The position numbers and the translations under genes are program-made. The notes under the pieces are model-generated. The model was not told where the DNA came from. It saw only the letters and a list, made by a program, of their open reading frames with translations, and did no database searches. 64,000 bases of DNA from Bifiguratus adelaidae (lineage: Eukaryota; Mucoromycota; Endogonomycetes; Endogonales): assembly GCA_002261195.1 (NCBI GenBank), contig MVBO01000016.1, forward strand, positions 1 to 64,000. The letters run 5' to 3'. Positions 1 to 9,660 of this stretch are shown one piece after another (within the stretch, counting starts at the first letter, position 1; every line of letters begins with the position of its first letter).

Positions 1-22
1 TTGGGATACTCACAGAACAACG

Positions 23-830
23 TTGACCACTGTCCGAGGATACACGCCAGAGCAAGCCCTGGCTCTAAACCTTCAATACAAATTGGAGAATAGAAGGCAG
101 GTGCGGCTGGTCCTTCCTCGCAATAGGCCGGTCGGCAACTTCGAGACACTAGAGGAGATAGCTCACGGCTTGTTGGGAGCGATCAAAGGTATAGTATCCA
201 GATTGGCTTGCTAACGAGTTCACTCACGCCTACGCCTCATTAGCTCATCGATCGTTCTTCTTCAAGGCCCATATACTCCATCGAGACATATCAGAGCGCA
301 ATGTCCTCCTTGGGGAGCCTGGATCAGGCCAAGGCTTTTAATCGATCTGGACATGGCTGCATTGGATGCTAGATCTTGGGAAGGTAGTTCGGCGTACCGA
401 ACGGGTCCAGTTGTGGACGGAAGCCCTCCTTTTAAACGGAGCCGCCAATACCTTGAGAAGGAAAATGAACCTCCTTCAAACGATATCGATGCTGAAAGTG
501 GCGAGGCGATATCAGAAGATCAGGGAGATCTGGAAACCGAAGCTCATAAGGCGCAGCGTACGGTAGGTGCAAAGAGCACTGTTGGCATTTTTGAGCTTAC
601 ACATTTTCTCAGGTGACTCTGGTTTGCCTTCTCGGACTGTTAACAAAGGCACAGGCACCCAGTTTCTGATGTTCATCCAAAGCGCTTATATTCCCTATAC
701 CAGAGGTCAAGAGCGCCCCCAAATAGGCGTCTATGTAGCTAGGCTTTCCGATCATCTGTTAAGAATAACGTTGTCTTGTATCTATTATAAACACACCGAT
801 CAAGGAATGAGGTTGGGATTCACGCTGTAG
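23..830 (+). pseudogene. FunK1-type fungal protein kinase, broken fragment
   Basis: A reading frame near 23-208 joins across an intron (donor near 209, acceptor near 235) to a segment carrying the kinase catalytic loop motif HRDISERNVLL and then, one base out of frame, LIDLDMAALD, the equivalent of the metal-binding segment of FunK1 kinases. The frame break falls in a run of four T at about 333-336. A second intron-like gap near 565-612 leads to a GTGTQFLM stretch resembling the post-DFG GTxxFM motif, again not cleanly in frame. Nothing after 830 looks like the C-terminal lobe, and the N-terminus lies outside the window. Seen: motifs and frame breaks. Family knowledge: FunK1 kinases are expanded, often decayed, in fungi. 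The kinase assignment is good; function is presumably lost. Confidence 0.6.
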
Positions 831-2212
831 TATTTAAATCATATACTTGATACCGACAAGAACTGAGCTGTGAAGACATTCCGATCGCTTCCACGCGATA
901 ACCGTTTCATAAAAGACGTCCCAAGCATCATAACAGAACTCGTCGAAACCTGAGCTCGACATCACAGTTAACCTGGAGACAAATTCGCGATCAGATAACG
1001 GCAGTCTGCCACTGTTTTCCAACAGCATCATCCGCAGCGGCAGCGAATTTCATACTTTGCCTCCAAGCTTGTAATTCAAGTTGTGGATGGAGTTGAGGAT
1101 GCGTAATATCTTTGGACGAATGATGGCTCCGCTCTGCATGATAGTTCAAATTATCAGTGTCCACCTCCACAGATGGTTTGTCTTCGCACTTCACATTTTA
1201 GGGCGCTTCTGTGAACAGTAGACTGTGAAAGCTTGTATGATCCCGCCAGACCGTGGAGGATGCGACCCATCATATTTCCTCGGCAGACCTTCGCCATTGC
1301 GCGATCAAGTCCTCTCCAACCGGAGTCATGCTTTCCTGTACCTGTCGTCTGAAAAGGCTATAAACATCTTTTCGGCTCCATTCTTCTGCCTCCAACGCAG
1401 CGAGCAATCCCGCATATCGACTATATCGATATGTTGTGACACGCCAGCTGCTCTCAATAGCGGTTTTGAACTGACTCGGGTAGAAAGATAGAGGTCCACG
1501 CATTACCTTGTCGACACTCAGTCCCATGTGTTGCAACAGTTGCCTCACGACTGGACGCCTTCTTTGCACTGTCTCGATATAGCATTCCTCTGCAACTTGA
1601 ATAGCTTAAAATTGGATTGACAAAGGAACACAGTAAAAGGAAGTGTTGAAATTGGAAGCGCAAAAAAGACCAATACAAGCAGGCAGTAGTAGAGAATAAC
1701 AATGGCGCGAGGAATATAGCTATATATAGTCCATAGAGGATAATAAGAGGTATCGACCACTTGGCTGTGGGTATCATGACCCGCAATCTTTTCCTTTCAA
1801 CAGTGGTACGCAATTGAGGAAGGAAACGGGCATTGCCTGACCATACCGCTTTCAAATACCCACGGGCGTGCGGATGTGTGGACGCGTTACCCGGCGATAG
1901 CACAGCTCTTCGTGATAACGGTAAAATATGGCTGCGGCTAACTGGATGCTGCGACCCATAAATCCTTAACAAATCTGGCGTCCCTACCAAGCTATACCTG
2001 GTATGGATCTCATTGCTCAAGTCAACGGCCGCTAGCCACTCCCACTATTGTCGTCCTGAAGCTTCTATAGACGACGATGATCATGTCACGTGCACTGTTT
2101 ATCGATCGATTAGAATACTAAACTAGCAACATTGTGCAGCTTTTCTAGAAAACAAACGAAAGCAAAGTTTAACGTTTTCTGTTGGCGACAATAACCAACG
2201 GTATTATGGGCT
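831..2212. other. Region without a recognised gene
   Basis: About 1.4 kb between the kinase remnant and the nucleoside permease. The minus strand has overlapping open frames at 1270-1569 and 1454-2020 with hydrophobic or basic patches, but no motif, signal peptide or convincing intron structure that I recognise. They may be a decayed or unknown gene. I do not assign a product. Confidence 0.3.
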
Positions 2213-3474
2213 TTAGTTGGCAACACCATAGGGGCCGAAATCCGGGGTCCCGCCCAGAGTGCCAAAGATGTCACCTATATAATTCTTGGGAGCATACCTA
2301 CCGTCGTTGTACTTTTCCCAGTTCTTGATGACATCATTCACAAATGGGCTTCCCGCTAGCACCAGATTTTCCAGAGAGGTGTCGAAGGCACCTACGTTAG
2401 CGTAGAGGAGGCCGTAGACAGCGTCGTTCGCGGTCGAAGGCGGGCTGCGATCAAAGTTACTGGCCGTTCGCATGACGACAATACGACCGAAATCGACCAA
2501 CTTGGCAAGGGCAGCTCTTAGCAGCGCTCCCAAGGTGGCGTTATCTTCGTTTGCGGTAGCACAGTAATGGCCCATGCCATTGGTCATCAAGGCTGTGAAA
2601 TTGCCAAAGCTCTCAGCCAGATCGCTGCCTGTGAACCAGACTTCAGATGCAGCGGCGTCACACTTGACTGCCTTCGAGGGTTGGTTGGCCGGAGCATAGT
2701 TGTAAAGCGCTCGGTAAATCTTGGCGGTGTCCGAATCTGCCTACTTGACCTTTCTAGCCAATTCGACGACTCGATCCCGAAGGGCCACATTGAGCTCAAA
2801 GACTTCGGTACCGTACAAACTCGTAGGATACTCGCCAAGGGCCTACGTTCCAAGCGGCCAGTATCCGGTCGACCAATTGGCTGGCTTCTGACGAGCGTCC
2901 ACCTCATACTGCAGGCCTACCTCGACCGCAAAGCGCGCAAAGCGCGCAAATGTAGCTGATCCAATGGTGCCCTCATACGGATTGATACCGGCAATGCCGG
3001 CGATCATGAAAAATGTTTTGGTGAAGTCAAACAGTGGGTTCAACACGAGAGCAGCCGTAGTAGCGGCGGCATTGAATCCGCCTTCGCCGACGGTGACCTG
3101 ACAGACCTCATAGTCGCTGTCGCAGTGAATGTATGGATAGAGCGGAGAAAGACCGGGAATGGAAATGTTGTTCTTTAGACAATAAGGCTCGAGCCAGACA
3201 TCCTGTTCGGACACAAACTGGGATGACGGTCAGCGCATGGTCCTAACGATGGGAGCCTACGGATGCCTGCCGAACCAGGCTCTGACCTTACGCAGGTTAC
3301 CTCACTTACCATCGAAATGATCACTACTTTGGGCGCGAAGATCGCAAACCGTTGACTGGGAACGGTCGAGAAGCTCTCGTCTCGCTTCTCGAAGCGCTTA
3401 GCTTCTTGCGCAGGATAAGCCAACACAGCAGCAGCGAGCAGCGGAACGAACCAAGCACTTTTCAAGTTAACCAT
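2213..3474 (-). pseudogene. Purine nucleoside permease (NUP family) with two in-frame TAG codons
   Basis: The start at 3474 gives a secretory-type N-terminus (MVNLKSAWFVPLLAAAV). One 92-base intron (3218-3309) splices in phase and yields 390 codons, the usual size of fungal NUP proteins. NUP hallmarks are clear: GLSPLYP, GEGGFNAAATTAAL, the YGTEVFELN block, the RTASNFDR motif and the terminal GDIFGTLGGTPDFGP. The frame is interrupted by TAG at 2843-2845 and TAG at 2741-2743, without any length change. Both sit where a CAG-to-TAG change would explain them. The family is linked to nucleoside uptake or cleavage in fungi. A 9-base tandem duplication at 2928-2945 adds an extra Phe-Ala-Arg. I infer a recently inactivated gene; stop read-through is the less likely alternative. 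Confidence 0.82.
2928..2950. repeat. 9-base in-frame tandem duplication inside NUP
   Basis: The unit gcaaagcgc occurs twice in full (2928-2936, 2937-2945), followed by a partial third copy. It duplicates a Phe-Ala-Arg triplet in a normally single conserved segment, consistent with replication slippage. Confidence 0.7.
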
Positions 3475-4244
3475 CTCAGGTCTTGGCATGTGGGCATTTC
3501 CCATTTCATTTTATACGTTCGGTGATATTCCCTATCGCTTCGCATGTATTTCCTATTTCGCTGCGTTTTGCCTCGAAAAGGATAGTGTCACAGACATGTG
3601 GTTACTAAACAGCCGATGGAAGTGGCTCCAGACACGGTTCCTGAACTGTCGTTGGTTTCATCCTAAGTCGGCGTATAGCACGGCGAAAAGCCTGACTTTT
3701 TATGGCTGGCTTTACAGTCTGCCATTTCCAGTTGAGTAAAAGAAATGCATGTGCGCAACTGATCGTCCCGACGCAGTCTTTACCCACACTGGAACAAAGT
3801 CAACCAGTATAGAGAACGAGCAGTTGGGCTTGAGGAGGCAAGTGCATGATTTGACCACATATTCGGGATAAGCCAATGTATCTTTTTCAATGAAGTCTCT
3901 TGTGCATCATGCGCGTCAATGTATGCCGTCCACATACAGCGCCGCAAAACGTCACCTCGTCTGGAGACTTAGCGCGATAGGGACAACCATGTGGCGTGAA
4001 AATGTGGTCAACTCGCATTGTTTGATCATCAAACGGCACATTGTCTCAATCCTGTATCATGGTTTATCCGTGACATGTCGAGGGAAGATTTTTAGCTTCG
4101 CGGTTGACCGTGTGGAAGAATCGTTGAGGATCGTTCAGATAACAGATTAGACTAATCGGGTAATGTGTCGCGTGGCCATGAGTGCCTATTTTTTTTGTCT
4201 CTCGACGCCCGCCTTCTCTCTTCTCTCCCCGTGGTTCAACCCAT
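3475..4244. other. Intergenic region between NUP and NCS1 permease
   Basis: Divergent promoter region of about 770 bases serving the NUP pseudogene (minus) and the NCS1 permease (plus). Open frames at 3488-3739 and 3890-4150 show no recognisable features. A GATAAC element lies at 4138-4143, about 100 bases before the permease start. GATA sites of this kind bind nitrogen regulators in fungi, which would suit two nucleobase or nucleoside transporters, but a single copy is weak evidence. Confidence 0.35.
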
Positions 4245-5847
4245 ATGGACTTCGCCATGGTATCTGTATTGCAAGATCCTTTAGAGAAAGACCTCGAAGC
4301 TGGCAGTGGAAACGAGGTTGTGACTCATCACCTCGAGAAAACGGGTGCTCTTCACCATCTCAAGACTCTTGGATCTCAACTTGACGCTTTAGGTGTTGAA
4401 ACAAGAGGTATTGAGGTAAGATTCGGTTGAATTTGCTTCGAGGGGTGAGACTCAATGGATCTCATTTTAGCGCGTCCCTGAAGATGCTCGGGTGGATACC
4501 AAACTTTGGCACAATGGCGAGGTGTGGCTCGCGGCCAATTGTGTGATACCGTCTTTTGGTATTGGCATTCTCGGACCTGGTCTCTTTGGCTTGGGACTTG
4601 GCGACTCTCTTCTTACAATTATCCTCATCAACCTTTTCGCAACCATTTTCGTTGCTTTACTCTCCACATTCGGCCCCAAGCTTGGTCTACGACAAATGGT
4701 TGGATCTCGGTATTCTTGGGGTTGGTACGGTACTAAATTCGTAGCCTTGCTGAATTGCATTGCCTGTATCGGTTGGAGTGCCATCAACACCATTGCCGGT
4801 GGTCAAATTCTCCGTGTGGTTGCCAACGAAACCCTATCAAACGCTGTGGGTATCGTCATCATTGCCATCATCACTCTTGTGCTCGGCTTTGCTGGATACA
4901 AGTACGTGCATGTTTACGAGCGTTACAGCTGGATTCCTACTGCGATTGCTTTTATCATCATGCTCGGAGTTTCTGCCAAGCATTTCGTCAACGTTCCCAT
5001 GCCAGTCGGCATCTCCGAAGCCGGTGATGTCCTTTCGTTCGCTGGTACTATCTGGGGTTTTGCTATCGGTTGGACCTCGCTCGCCAGTGATTACAATGTC
5101 TACATGCCTGCAGAAGCTCCTGCCATCAAACTTGCGCTCTGGGCCTACGTTGGTCTCAATATCCCTCTTATCCTAGTGCAAATGCTCGGTGCTGCTGTCA
5201 TGGCGGCCACTACCGCTGACGCTGGATGGGCAGCTCTTTATGCGAACGAGCAGCTCGGAGGTCTCGTCTGGGCAGCTCTGCAATCTGTGGGAGGTTTTGG
5301 AAAATTCCTCATGGTCATATTCATGCTTTCTGTGGTTGCAAACAACATCATCAACATCTATTCCCTTGGTCTATCCATGCAAGTTCTTGGTACATGGTTT
5401 CAGTATATCCCTAGAAACGTCTATGCCATCATTGGAACCGGTATCTACATTCCCATTGCCATCGTCGGCGCCACCAACTTTGCCGCAAGTCTGGAAAACT
5501 TTATGAACGTTCTCGGATACTGGCTTGCCATCTATGTCACCATCTATGTCGAAGAGTTTATCATCTTTAGGAAATGCAATTACGCCAATTACTTTACCGC
5601 CGAAACCTGGAACGACCCCAAATCACATACCGTCGGTATTGCCGCTTTTCTTGCTCTATGTTGTGGTATAGCTGGTGCTGTGCTTGGTATGGACCAAGTA
5701 TGGTGGGTTGGACCTCTTGCCAAGCCTATCGGAGAATTTGGAGGGGATATTGGATTCGAGTTGGCCACTGGCTTCACTGCTGTGGCTTTTCCGCCGTTGA
5801 GGTGGCTGGAAGCAAAGTTCCTCAGAAGCCGTGGGTACAACTTGTGA
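4245..5847 (+). CDS. NCS1-family purine-cytosine / vitamin permease (Fcy2/Tpn1 type)
   Basis: Two exons, 4245-4415 and 4471-5847, joined over a 55-base intron. The ATG at 4245 opens an acidic cytosolic tail ending in a GIE-RVPEDAR block, as in the fungal cytosine-purine permease branch. Exon 2 encodes about 12 hydrophobic segments, including NCS1-type pieces such as WHNGEVWLAANCVIPSF, a GSRYSWGWYG region and the ASDYNVYMP stretch. Length is about 508 residues, usual for Fcy/Tpn1 proteins. Role: proton-driven plasma-membrane uptake of purine, cytosine or pyridoxine-like substrates; the exact substrate cannot be read from sequence. It is the only intact gene in the first 17 kb. The ATG at 4257 is an alternative start. 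No lesions are seen. Confidence 0.92.
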
Positions 5848-6266
5848 GAAAAAAAAACACGACGACATTTATACTTGTGTGGAAAACCATGGAACGTTGT
5901 ATAGCATGTATTCCCTCAAGACTGGCTAATAGTTCTTCTATAATTAAAAGATGTTTATACGCTTAACCTTTGAAAATATCTCTTGGTTAATGCGTGCAGG
6001 CCAGACCTATCTGTGACCATCCATTTCTGTAACTGGGCACGACATGCAATCTAGGAAGGAACAAGACGGTCCCATCGCCCATGAAGGTACATTGACCAAG
6101 GTTCTGTTTCATCCGAGCGAGTTTTTAGAATACCAGACGACTTCAACGTTCATTTCGTATTGTTGTTGAAGGTGATAAAATTTATGCACCACGCTTGTCT
6201 GTCTACACAAAAATCATCTACAATCTCTATTGTGACCATCTTTGCTCCATCTTCCTCAAATTCGAA
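5848..6266. other. Intergenic, convergent 3' ends
   Basis: About 420 bases between the 3' ends of the NCS1 permease and the amino-acid permease remnant. The permease stop is followed by an A-rich tract. No gene, repeat or RNA structure recognised. Confidence 0.4.
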
Positions 6267-7597
6267 TCAGGGATTGTGTTCATATTTACTGACAGGTTCG
6301 TCGTATCCAGCCGACAAATCAACATGATTGAGATCAACAAATGTTGTTTTTGAGTAAATCTTCCAGCCAAAGAACGCGATGTAAAAGATGGGCACTGTCA
6401 AGTAGGCTGCAAGGAAGTTTTGGTAATCTACACATCAAATCATGGTGAGACCTCGGCTTATCATGAAAAAAACATGTCTTTTTGCTTACTGAAAGTGGGG
6501 ATGAAGGTTGTGAAGCTATTGAAAAGAATAATGACGGAAAAGGAGATGGCAGCGAAATAAGCTGGAATGGGTTGGAACCATGCACGAAGCTGAAGCTTGT
6601 TACGATCAATGCGTTGGATTTTTGTGGCATTATGGAATCGTATGTAGGCGACGCAAATCGATGTCCAACAAACGAGACTTGCCAAGGCTGCGTAAACAAC
6701 GAAATTGGTCAACATGAATATCATTGATCCTGTGGTAGATACTTGCTCGAAAGATTCGTCAACCAGCTGAACACTTGTGCAGAACCACTTCCCAAGGTGA
6801 GGAATGCTAATAATCCGAGGCAACTTGTAGCAAGGACAGCAACGTTCTTGAGGAGGCATACACATCTTCGTTACCCGCGCTAAATGCAGAAGTCATGACG
6901 ACGGCATTGATAATATGGGGCAGCACTTTAACTCCAGCGATATTGCACATGACCACGAATGGAGATGAAGTAGCATTGCCACTGCCACTTGCGATAGCAC
7001 CGAGAAGATCGGGCGAGTTTTGAGGTACGTTGAGACCAACCATCAGGACATACAGGAGATAGAGACCAACTGTCGCAGGAAAATAAAGCAGAATATAAGA
7101 CGATCATTCGACCCATAGGCTATCGCGCTTAAAGCACGTCGCTTACCAATGCGATAGAATACTGTTCGGACGGTAGAACGCATTGTACTCCTTGGGTTGC
7201 GAGCTTCACCAGCAAGCACAGCAATGCCTTCAATACCTCCAAAAGAAAAGGCAGCTTGCGTGAGCACCGCCCTAGGAAAACATGTGAGTTACATCTGTAT
7301 ACTCGTGTGCAAGAAATTGGGCGACTGCTTACCAGAAGCCTAGAACACCTGCCCATGAAGCTGGCTGGATATTATTAAAACTCGAATTAAAAGGCGATTC
7401 CCGCCAATATTGGCCGCCAATGTACTCGTGATTCGGTCCACCACCAACATTGATAACAATGCCGAAAATGATTAAACCCACAATGGTCGTCGCCTTCATC
7501 ATGACGAACCAAAACTGTAATTGCAGGCATCGAAATTGTCAGTGGACAGATCCTTGACACAGCAAGTTCTTGGTATCCATACCTCTATTTCTCCATA
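6267..7597 (-). pseudogene. Amino-acid permease (APC/GAP1-like), 5'-truncated remnant
   Basis: Exons on the minus strand splice consistently: 7583-7597 (YGEIE), 7333-7514 (FWFVMMKATTIVGLIIFG), 7147-7271, 7069 downward, and so on, ending at TGA 6267-6269. They match the second half of fungal general amino-acid permeases, e.g. the FSFGGIEGIAVLAGEARNP segment, an ASSRT block and the C-terminal transmembrane helices. Two defects are visible. Everything before YGEIE, roughly the first 170 residues, is missing because the frame meets a stop and then Fanzor sequence. Between ASSRT and AVLATSCLG about 30 family residues are lost with a frame change (around 6855). Other introns, e.g. donor near 6751, still look functional. 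It is a dead copy of a plasma-membrane amino-acid transporter. Confidence 0.75.
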
Positions 7598-8343
7598 CCA
7601 TTAAAGGTAAATTCTACACATTTTGTGCTCGTGCGGTGTTTCAAACCGCGTATTCCTCTACATCTATTAACTCTGGGCCTTCCTCTTGCGGGTAGAAGGA
7701 GGAGGAGAGGAGGAGAAGAAGGCTTAAGGTATTCAGGTCGCGAACAGAACGAGAGCTGGTACTTGACAATATTCGCAATGTTTTGACCAGCCATCACATC
7801 CCTATGGAAAACCTTCTGGCAACTTTCGCAATAGAGACGCCGTCTATTCACTTCGGCAACGAAGTCTCGACAACAGGGGCGTTTCTTGGATGTGTAGTAC
7901 TCGTCTACACCGACAACCAGATAGCCAAGACTTTGCACCTAGGAAAGAGTAGACATGTTAGTTCAGGATGTATCTCCAAAGCGAAACATCCAGACGTACC
8001 TTATAGATGACGTAAGAGCCAAAAGAAGTGTGCAGTGAAGAAAGTTGCGTTCTTGTATTAAAGTCGCCGAGACCTACCGCGAACACCACCTGCTTCCCAT
8101 TGCTCTTTTGTCCGATATGCCCGCCAACTATCTTCAGGATCGCGTTCGTCGCAAGGTCGAACTCTCCACGGCGTGCCTTCTTGGCTTCCCAGGCCATCCT
8201 CTTGAACCCGCTGGTGACGTAGAATGGGAAATCCCGGGCGGTAAGGAATTTGTGGGTGTAGTCCTTGCATCTCGTGAGAGAGTAATCCTTGGTAGAGGGA
8301 ATAGCGTTCTCCGCATCTTGGAGTGCCTTTGGCTTTTCTAAAG
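7585..8343 (-). mobile_element. Fanzor (eukaryotic TnpB-like RNA-guided nuclease), C-terminal fragment
   Basis: Two minus-strand exons, 8000-8343 and 7585-7938, are joined by a 61-base intron (gtacgt...cctag) with the frame kept. The product shows a Fanzor/TnpB C-terminal half: AENAIPS, GFKRMAWEAKKARRGEFD, then a GLGDFNTRTQLSSLH block, GYLVVGVDEYYTSKK, a zinc-binding pair region (RPCC...CESC) and the RuvC-III-like HRDVMAGQNI. The first zinc-knuckle cysteine appears as Arg, which may be damaging. RuvC-I and the whole N-terminal recognition part are absent: upstream of about 8343 the frame meets TGA, and P450 sequence begins on the opposite strand. The downstream end abuts the truncated amino-acid permease. 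A transposon-derived relic is most likely. Family recognition rests on motif order read by eye. Confidence 0.75.
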
Positions 8344-8658
8344 ATATTGACCCACAACTTCAAAAATGTGGGCGGTGACAAGTATGGCGACAATTGGAGG
8401 AAGCGTCGACGCATCTTTATGGATGCCTTGGGTAGCCGAAGGTTACCCGTTTATTTGGAGCAGATCAACGCCGAAGCACAATTCCTCATCAAGAATATCG
8501 CAAAGGCAAAGTCCGCGCCGATCGACCCTACCATGTATATGATGCTGCTGACATTCAACACGATTATGAAGACACTGGCAGACTACCGCATTGATGATCC
8601 AAATGATCCAGAGCTCGTCGAGGAACTACAGTTCCAAACGAAGCACTTTAAACCCTAA
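8341..8658 (+). pseudogene. Cytochrome P450 fragment
   Basis: An open segment encodes KYGDNWRKRRR, the helix-C W-R-x-x-R signature of P450s in which Trp and Arg contact the haem propionates, followed by an amphipathic stretch like the D-E region. There is no membrane anchor, no I-helix A/GGxD/ETT, no ExxR and no haem-binding Cys loop, so only about 100 of some 500 residues remain. The left edge coincides with the broken end of the Fanzor frame on the other strand. The stop codon (8656-8658) is supplied by a telomere-like CCCTAA hexamer. The identification as P450 is probable rather than certain. Confidence 0.5.
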
Positions 8659-8670
8659 CCATAACCCTAG
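8649..8670. repeat. Short interstitial telomere-like sequence
   Basis: Two CCCTAA-like units with a CATAA interruption (CCCTAACCATAACCCTAG, 8653-8670) lie exactly where the P450 frame ends. Fungal telomeres are commonly TTAGGG/CCCTAA repeats. Two degenerate units could be a repair scar or chance. Confidence 0.4.
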
Positions 8671-9660
8671 GTAGTGTTCGTCTTGTCGAGTAATAAGCAA
8701 ACGGGGGTTTCGGATCGACCTTGCACGCGACTGCCAATTCGGGAATTTTGCACGTGGGGATGGTAGTGCCAGGTAACGGGATTCGGAAGGTATGCTTCGT
8801 CTTTGATAAGAGCGTTTCAACGTAGGGAAATTGGCTTGTGAAGTTCGTGCTAACGGCGGCTTGCAAAGTGACCAAGGTATGAATTTTGTGGATCTGTACG
8901 AATGAACGTAAGCTCACTTCATGTCATTACACCCTCATTGTCACCGAAATTGCGGCCATTCAGATGTTGATTTTGCGTGTCTGTTGGCTTGTATGCCTAT
9001 GTTCACCTGCTGGTACTGCTTATAGCAGGGATGAGGCTATTACAGCGTGTAAAGCGCGACACGACTTGGAATGAGTGTGTTTGACATTATGCACCTTTCA
9101 TGGTATGCTGACGTGAGGAATCTGAACCACTTGAGTGCCTTTGTTTCTCCGACTACAACTTCTTTCTGCTAAAGGTAAGCGGCTGACTACATGATGCGAA
9201 ATACACTGGTGCCATGTCCCGAATGTTGGATGTGTTTATGTGACTTGGTCCGGAGGTCGACATGCAATGGAACGAGTGCGCTTGTTGAAGCTATTGATGT
9301 GTATGAAGTGACCGCGTTTCCTCTTCTTTGTTCGGGCACACTTGGTATACGTCCGTTAGTCCAATCGACAGTGGGATTGGTCAACATGCAACATGAGTTC
9401 AGGTCCAGTCCGTGCTTTTCAAATGAGATTGTGCGGAATACCTTTAAATGTTCATAAGCTCTGAACCTCCTTCTATAGGAATCACATTGGAACATACAAG
9501 AGATGGTCAACCCTTTGACAATAGCCTTACGATTCTGCTTCATCAGCTAGACTGGGGTCCTCCTCCCTGTAGCTTGTACTATAGGAAGCCTAGCCACAAC
9601 ATTGCTATAAGGTTCTCTTGTGTAACTTCTCGACTACCGGTCATCTGTCAGTAGTCATCA
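8671..9660. other. Region without a recognised gene
   Basis: About 1 kb. Minus-strand frames at 8648-8917 and 9187-9543 and plus-strand frames at 9191-9457 and 9448-9654 are open but carry no recognised motif or clear splicing. I see nothing assignable. Confidence 0.3.

Noticed and set aside
2213-3474. Reassigned or suppressed TAG codon in this organism
   Set aside because: TAG, TAA and TGA all end well-formed genes here and intact long genes contain no in-frame TAG, so ordinary nonsense mutation is simpler.
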